From Methanoregula sp. (lineage in GTDB: Archaea > Halobacteriota > Methanomicrobia > Methanomicrobiales > Methanospirillaceae), in assembly GCA_003154335.1 (NCBI GenBank), contig PMDE01000030.1, forward strand, positions 27,082-35,550: a stretch of DNA of 8,469 bases, written 5' to 3'. Each line of letters opens with the position of its first letter. Position 1 is the stretch's first letter. Of the stretch, positions 5,521 through 8,469 are shown in pieces. A program made the position numbers and the translations under genes. The notes beneath the pieces were generated by a model that saw nothing but the letters and a program-made list of their open reading frames with translations, was not told the origin of the DNA and did not search any database.

Positions 5521-6060
5521 CTATTTTCTTTTTCCCTGCAGTCGGGACACGTACAATCCCATGATTCCCGCGATTACCAGTGCAATTACCGGGATCACGC
5601 TGTCAATCGGTGTCTCGGATGCAGGATTTTCAGAAGCGAGGAACTCAATTTCAGTTGTGGCATAATCTTCGGTAGTATACCTCAGCCGGTCGAGAGGAGT
5701 ACTTACCACATATACGGTATATATCCCCGGTTTCATAGTACCCAGGATTACCGATGTATCCCAGGTATAAGTCCAGCTGCCGTCGCTTAACTGCACCGGT
5801 GCAGTCGTGAATAATCCACGTCCTGCAGGAATATTGAGATTATCCAGGGTTACCCCCCTGGTGTCAAGATCAGGCCCTGTCACAAAGAGATACACGGCAA
5901 TCGTGGTAATTCCCGATACCGTCCCGTTGAGAGTGACGACATCACCGATATGAGCCTGATGAGGCGAAGCGGAGATGGAAAGGACCGGAGCTGCCATAAC
6001 CGGACCAGTAACAACTCCCAGTACAGCTGCGATGATGATCAGAACGTATAACCATCTCAT
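5521..6060 (-). CDS. Envelope protein: signal peptide, Ig-like domain, C-terminal TM anchor
   Basis: This is a 179-aa secreted and anchored protein. Residues 1-23 are a Sec signal peptide (MRW, hydrophobic core, VMA before A24). Residues 26-142 form a beta-sandwich-like domain: VLSISASPHQAHIGDVVTLNG is the classic opening of archaeal Ig/PKD-type extracellular domains, followed by LSDGSWTYTWDTS and GIYTVYVVSTPLDR. Residues 153-172 are a hydrophobic anchor, ending in the basic tail RLQGKRK, so the bulk is outside the cell. The middle resembles repeat units of Methanomicrobiales S-layer-related proteins (DUF3821 neighbourhood); this is from memory. The protein is small for that group, with a single domain. 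It starts 50 bases after the ATPase stop on the same strand. It may share that transcript or use its own promoter (6083-6090). No obvious functional link to the ATPase. Confidence 0.75.
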   Translation of the reverse strand: MRWLYVLIIIAAVLGVVTGPVMAAPVLSISASPHQAHIGDVVTLNGTVSGITTIAVYLFVTGPDLDTRGVTLDNLNIPAGRGLFTTAPVQLSDGSWTYTWDTSVILGTMKPGIYTVYVVSTPLDRLRYTTEDYATTEIEFLASENPASETPIDSVIPVIALVIAGIMGLYVSRLQGKRK

Positions 6061-6082
6061 ACCGGTACCATGTAACCTTGAT

Positions 6083-6090
6083 CCATAAAA
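6083..6090 (-). promoter_or_regulatory. Candidate TATA box of the Ig-like gene
   Basis: TTTTATGG on the minus strand is centred about 27 bases before the ATG at 6060. That is the spacing for a leaderless message and would let this gene be transcribed separately from the ATPase gene. The match to consensus is weak. Confidence 0.25.
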
Positions 6091-6110
6091 CGTTTCATGC
6101 GAACAGGTTA

Positions 6111-7424
6111 TCAGAAGCTGACCACCATGACCGCTTCTTCTTCTTCCCGTAACTCACCTTTGAGATGAGCGGTATCGAAATTGTACGTATCAGCAGGATT
6201 ATAGTCCTCATAGAGCTCGCACTTGTCAAGAACATCAACAAATTCTTTTAAGAATATCCGGGGGATGATATCGACCCGTCCGCCAAACCGTGTTGTGATC
6301 TTCCTGATCATTGCACGGATGAACCGGTGCGAAACCCGCTCCCGGTCCGGCTCGGTATATGCCTGGGCATAGACATCGACGACCTTGAGCGCCACCTGCT
6401 CGAGTTTTGAAGTATCAAATTTCGAGAGCAGGATCTGGGGTTGCCTTGGGTTCTTGAAAGCATCTGTCTGTACTACGCTGATTCGATCGAACAGCGGAGG
6501 CACAGACCGTATGCCCCGTGAACCATCATAGAGGGCAGGTGTCCCGGTGAAGAGGAAGTAGCAGCGTGGCATGTCCCCCCGGTCAAGTGCATCGATAATC
6601 TGCACGAGCGTTTGGTAGCCTTTCTCGCGCTGGTTGCGCTGGAGGCCCTGCGTTGTTTCCATTTCATCGACAGCGATCGCCAAACCCCGGTAACCCGCCC
6701 CGTGGATAATGGAAACGAGCCCGCGAAGGAAAACAAAAGCGGTGGTGTCATCGATATCGCCTCGGATACCTGCTTTCTGTTTAACATCCCGGCCGATATT
6801 GGGTTCAGCGGCGATCCACCCCAGTGCAGACTGGGCAAGCTGGAATTCTCCGGCATTGTTCTCCTTGTAATACGTGCGTAATGCAGCGGCAAGCGAACTG
6901 TTCATTTCACTGATCCCCGCAAGAGCTGCTTCGATCTCCTTTGCGGTTGCGGTCTCAAGCGCAGAATCCTCGACCGTGTTTCCACTCACCGAGATCAGGC
7001 GCTCTTCGATGGAAAAAAGCCAGTTATCAATAATAGTCTTGAGGGCATGTTCTTCATCGCCGGTCCTGAGGTTCGCACAGATCTGCTGGTATATTCCTTT
7101 GAGTTTGTAAAGGGGAGTCGAGGAAGAGATGACGACGTGGGAAGTCACAAAACCCTTGGTGCGTGCCATCTCAAGGGCACGGGCAACAAGAAAGGTCTTC
7201 CCGCTTCCGTACTCCCCCTTGATGAATTTTGTATCGCCACCCCCCTGCGCCACGTAATCCAGTTGCTTTCCTATAGCCTCCTCTTCGACATCGAGTGCTA
7301 CGGCAATCCTTTCGAGTCCACCGGCAGGGACAGTACCCCTGCGCAGTGCATTGATAATATTGATGCTTTCCAGCCGGCGCCGGTCAATCTGTTCAGGTTG
7401 CGGTATATTCATAGACCTGTCCAT
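6111..7424 (-). CDS. BrxD/DUF2791-family P-loop ATPase (BREX system ATP-binding domain)
   Basis: This 437-aa cytosolic AAA/STAND-like ATPase is recognised as the BrxD (DUF2791) family by its overall pattern and length. Visible motifs are Walker A GEYGSGKT (70-77) after FIKG, the following SSTPLYKLKGIYQQI strand-helix typical of the family, Walker B LAIAVDEMET (248-257, D253-E254), and a sensor-1-like FLFTGTPALYD (291-300). A helical lid domain lies C-terminal of about 340. In BREX loci BrxD sits beside the Lhr-like helicase BrxHI, and related ATPases occur in Ter-linked DNA-processing clusters; its biochemical role is not settled. No BREX partner (PglZ, PglX, BrxC, helicase) is visible here. 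The ATG at 7424 is supported by GGAG sites at 7437-7434 and 7431-7428; the in-frame ATG at 7412 has no comparable site. It overlaps the upstream TPR gene by 32 bases, so the two are probably translationally coupled. I leave the symbol blank because the BREX context is missing. Confidence 0.85.
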   Translation of the reverse strand: MDRSMNIPQPEQIDRRRLESINIINALRRGTVPAGGLERIAVALDVEEEAIGKQLDYVAQGGGDTKFIKGEYGSGKTFLVARALEMARTKGFVTSHVVISSSTPLYKLKGIYQQICANLRTGDEEHALKTIIDNWLFSIEERLISVSGNTVEDSALETATAKEIEAALAGISEMNSSLAAALRTYYKENNAGEFQLAQSALGWIAAEPNIGRDVKQKAGIRGDIDDTTAFVFLRGLVSIIHGAGYRGLAIAVDEMETTQGLQRNQREKGYQTLVQIIDALDRGDMPRCYFLFTGTPALYDGSRGIRSVPPLFDRISVVQTDAFKNPRQPQILLSKFDTSKLEQVALKVVDVYAQAYTEPDRERVSHRFIRAMIRKITTRFGGRVDIIPRIFLKEFVDVLDKCELYEDYNPADTYNFDTAHLKGELREEEEAVMVVSF

Positions 7425-8469
7425 CCTCTCCTACTCCCTTCTTTTCTATAAGGGTTAATCCATGCGTCGATGCTTTCTGTATCATCTGGTTCATGATACC
7501 CACCACCCGACGCGTACCCAGCAGCTTGCGCAGCTCCATTTCGTTTGCTTTCCGGTGTGACCGGAGGAATTCAATAATTTTTCGTTCCTGTTCCGTAAGC
7601 CCCAGCTGGTCGGTAAGGATTTGGACCGGGGGAACCGCAGGTGCACGTTTTTTTATCCGTGGTTCATTCATTATTGGACGATCAGCAATCGACTGTTCCT
7701 TGCATGCCCGGATCAGCTGGAGGTAATCCTCAAGCCTGATAGCATGGGAATGAGCAGGTATGACATCCATACCCCGGAGACAGTCATATTTGCATGCCGC
7801 GTAGTCCATCTCTTCGAGTGCATTGGCAGCGCTGATGAAAAAAGCACGGGAAAGCAATTCCAGGCCATCAGAGCCTAACGTTTCTTTCCGTACTTCGAGT
7901 TTTTTTATCAGCTGTTCCATCAGGCGCTTTAAGTGGAACATCCCGTACCGTTTGTCAAGGATCTCTGCTGCTACATGTTCAATGTCCGCGCTTTTTTTAA
8001 CATTGGAAAGGATATAGAGCATCACTTTTTCGCATTCCCGCTCCTCCCGGTGAGCCGATAAAAATTGTGCATAGGAAGGACCCCCGGCTAAAAAGTCTGA
8101 GCGGTACGCCCGGTAATACCAGGACCGTGCCTCGATAACATTTCCCAGGTCTTCGTAAAACCGTGCAGTTTCAAGGAGACTTGCCACATTCACATCCCGG
8201 GAAACAACCGAGAGGAACCGGCGACCCGCTTCATCCAGCGGGACATGTGCCATGAGGTACTTGCGGTATTTGCTAATGATAAGGGCAAGTACCTCCAGGT
8301 TATTTTTTGATACCAGCTCGTCGCGGATGATGTTTTCATACGTTTCGAGAGCTTTTTTCTCATCACCCACTGCGTCGAGGAGATCGCATTCAACAACCCT
8401 GCAGAGGGGGTTCCACACGTGAGCTGGGAGTGTTTTAATAGCGTCAAGGGCTGCCGGATAATTTCCCTT
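7393..8469 (-). CDS. TPR protein with C-terminal winged helix (partial, 5' end outside window)
   Basis: The frame is open to the right edge, so 358 C-terminal residues are visible. A GTG at 8418 exists, but the 17 upstream residues (KGNYPAALDAIKTLPAH) form a good TPR helix pair, so the gene begins beyond 8469. Most of the protein is alpha-helical TPR-like solenoid (DEKKALETYENII, LLETARFYEDLGNVIEARSWYYRAYRSD, LEEMDYAACKYDCLRGMDVIP). A basic linker (PRIKKRAPAVPP) leads into a winged helix of about 70 residues: LTEQERKIIEFLRSHRKAN, EMELRKLLG, a recognition-like helix around RVVGIMNQMIQKA, and a wing ending DGQVYEYTAT. This suggests a nucleic-acid-binding or protein-docking adaptor. Its TGA at 7395-7393 lies inside the ATPase gene, so the two are co-transcribed and the protein probably works with the BrxD-like ATPase. 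The adaptor role is inference; the domain calls are by eye. Confidence 0.8.
   Translation of the reverse strand, partial: KGNYPAALDAIKTLPAHVWNPLCRVVECDLLDAVGDEKKALETYENIIRDELVSKNNLEVLALIISKYRKYLMAHVPLDEAGRRFLSVVSRDVNVASLLETARFYEDLGNVIEARSWYYRAYRSDFLAGGPSYAQFLSAHREERECEKVMLYILSNVKKSADIEHVAAEILDKRYGMFHLKRLMEQLIKKLEVRKETLGSDGLELLSRAFFISAANALEEMDYAACKYDCLRGMDVIPAHSHAIRLEDYLQLIRACKEQSIADRPIMNEPRIKKRAPAVPPVQILTDQLGLTEQERKIIEFLRSHRKANEMELRKLLGTRRVVGIMNQMIQKASTHGLTLIEKKGVGEDGQVYEYTAT

Noticed and set aside
6473..6892. Minus-strand frame of 139 codons within the ATPase gene
   Set aside because: Frame-shifted shadow of the BrxD-like ATPase, whose frame carries intact Walker A and B motifs.
7047..7451. 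Plus-strand frame opposite the ATPase start and the TPR overlap
   Set aside because: Antisense to two well-supported genes; its translation shows no family resemblance.
8418..8418. GTG at 8418 as the start of the TPR gene
   Set aside because: The frame is open to the edge and the preceding 17 residues continue the TPR helix pattern, so the gene is truncated by the window.

Overview
The window looks like a chromosomal segment of a methanogenic archaeon, most likely of the order Methanomicrobiales (Methanoregula/Methanosphaerula-like). The evidence is the Thr-Pro-rich linkers and conserved beta domain of a membrane-anchored surface protein, a signal-peptide/Ig-like/C-terminal-anchor envelope protein, archaeal TATA-like boxes, GAGGT Shine-Dalgarno sites, and T-tract terminators in AT-rich intergenic DNA. 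This assignment is inference from style and family resemblance; no rRNA or other taxonomic marker is present.

Layout: (1) 1-107, the 3' tail of a plus-strand gene that begins outside the window. (2) 360-2213, minus strand: a 617-aa single-pass membrane protein with an N-terminal PH-like domain, a long acidic disordered linker, a transmembrane helix and an external beta domain. (3) 2214-2908: a 695-base intergenic region unusually full of promoter- and hairpin-like signals, with one possible 50-aa cysteine-containing micro-ORF at 2304-2456. (4) 2909-3355, plus: a small stand-alone HEAT-repeat protein behind a perfect 10-bp leader hairpin. (5) 3800-5041, plus: hisD, histidinol dehydrogenase, with all expected metal and catalytic residues, not next to other his genes. 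(6) 5042-5520: convergent intergenic region with several perfect hairpins. (7) Minus strand, transcribed from the right edge leftward: a TPR protein with a C-terminal winged helix (7393 to beyond 8469, 5' end missing), a BrxD/DUF2791-family P-loop ATPase (6111-7424) overlapping it by 32 bases, and, 50 bases further on, a signal-peptide Ig-like membrane protein (5521-6060) followed by a T9 tract.

The most interesting part is the right end. A BrxD-type ATPase, the family best known from BREX anti-phage loci where it pairs with an Lhr-like helicase (BrxHI), is here translationally coupled to a TPR + winged-helix protein, and no PglZ, methylase or helicase is visible. This could be a minimal BREX/Ter-related DNA-processing or defence cassette whose remaining genes lie beyond 8469. 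The DNA to the right of the window decides this. The other genes (hisD, HEAT protein, surface proteins) look like ordinary chromosomal genes with no evident functional link to that operon. No tRNA, rRNA, CRISPR array or insertion sequence was seen.
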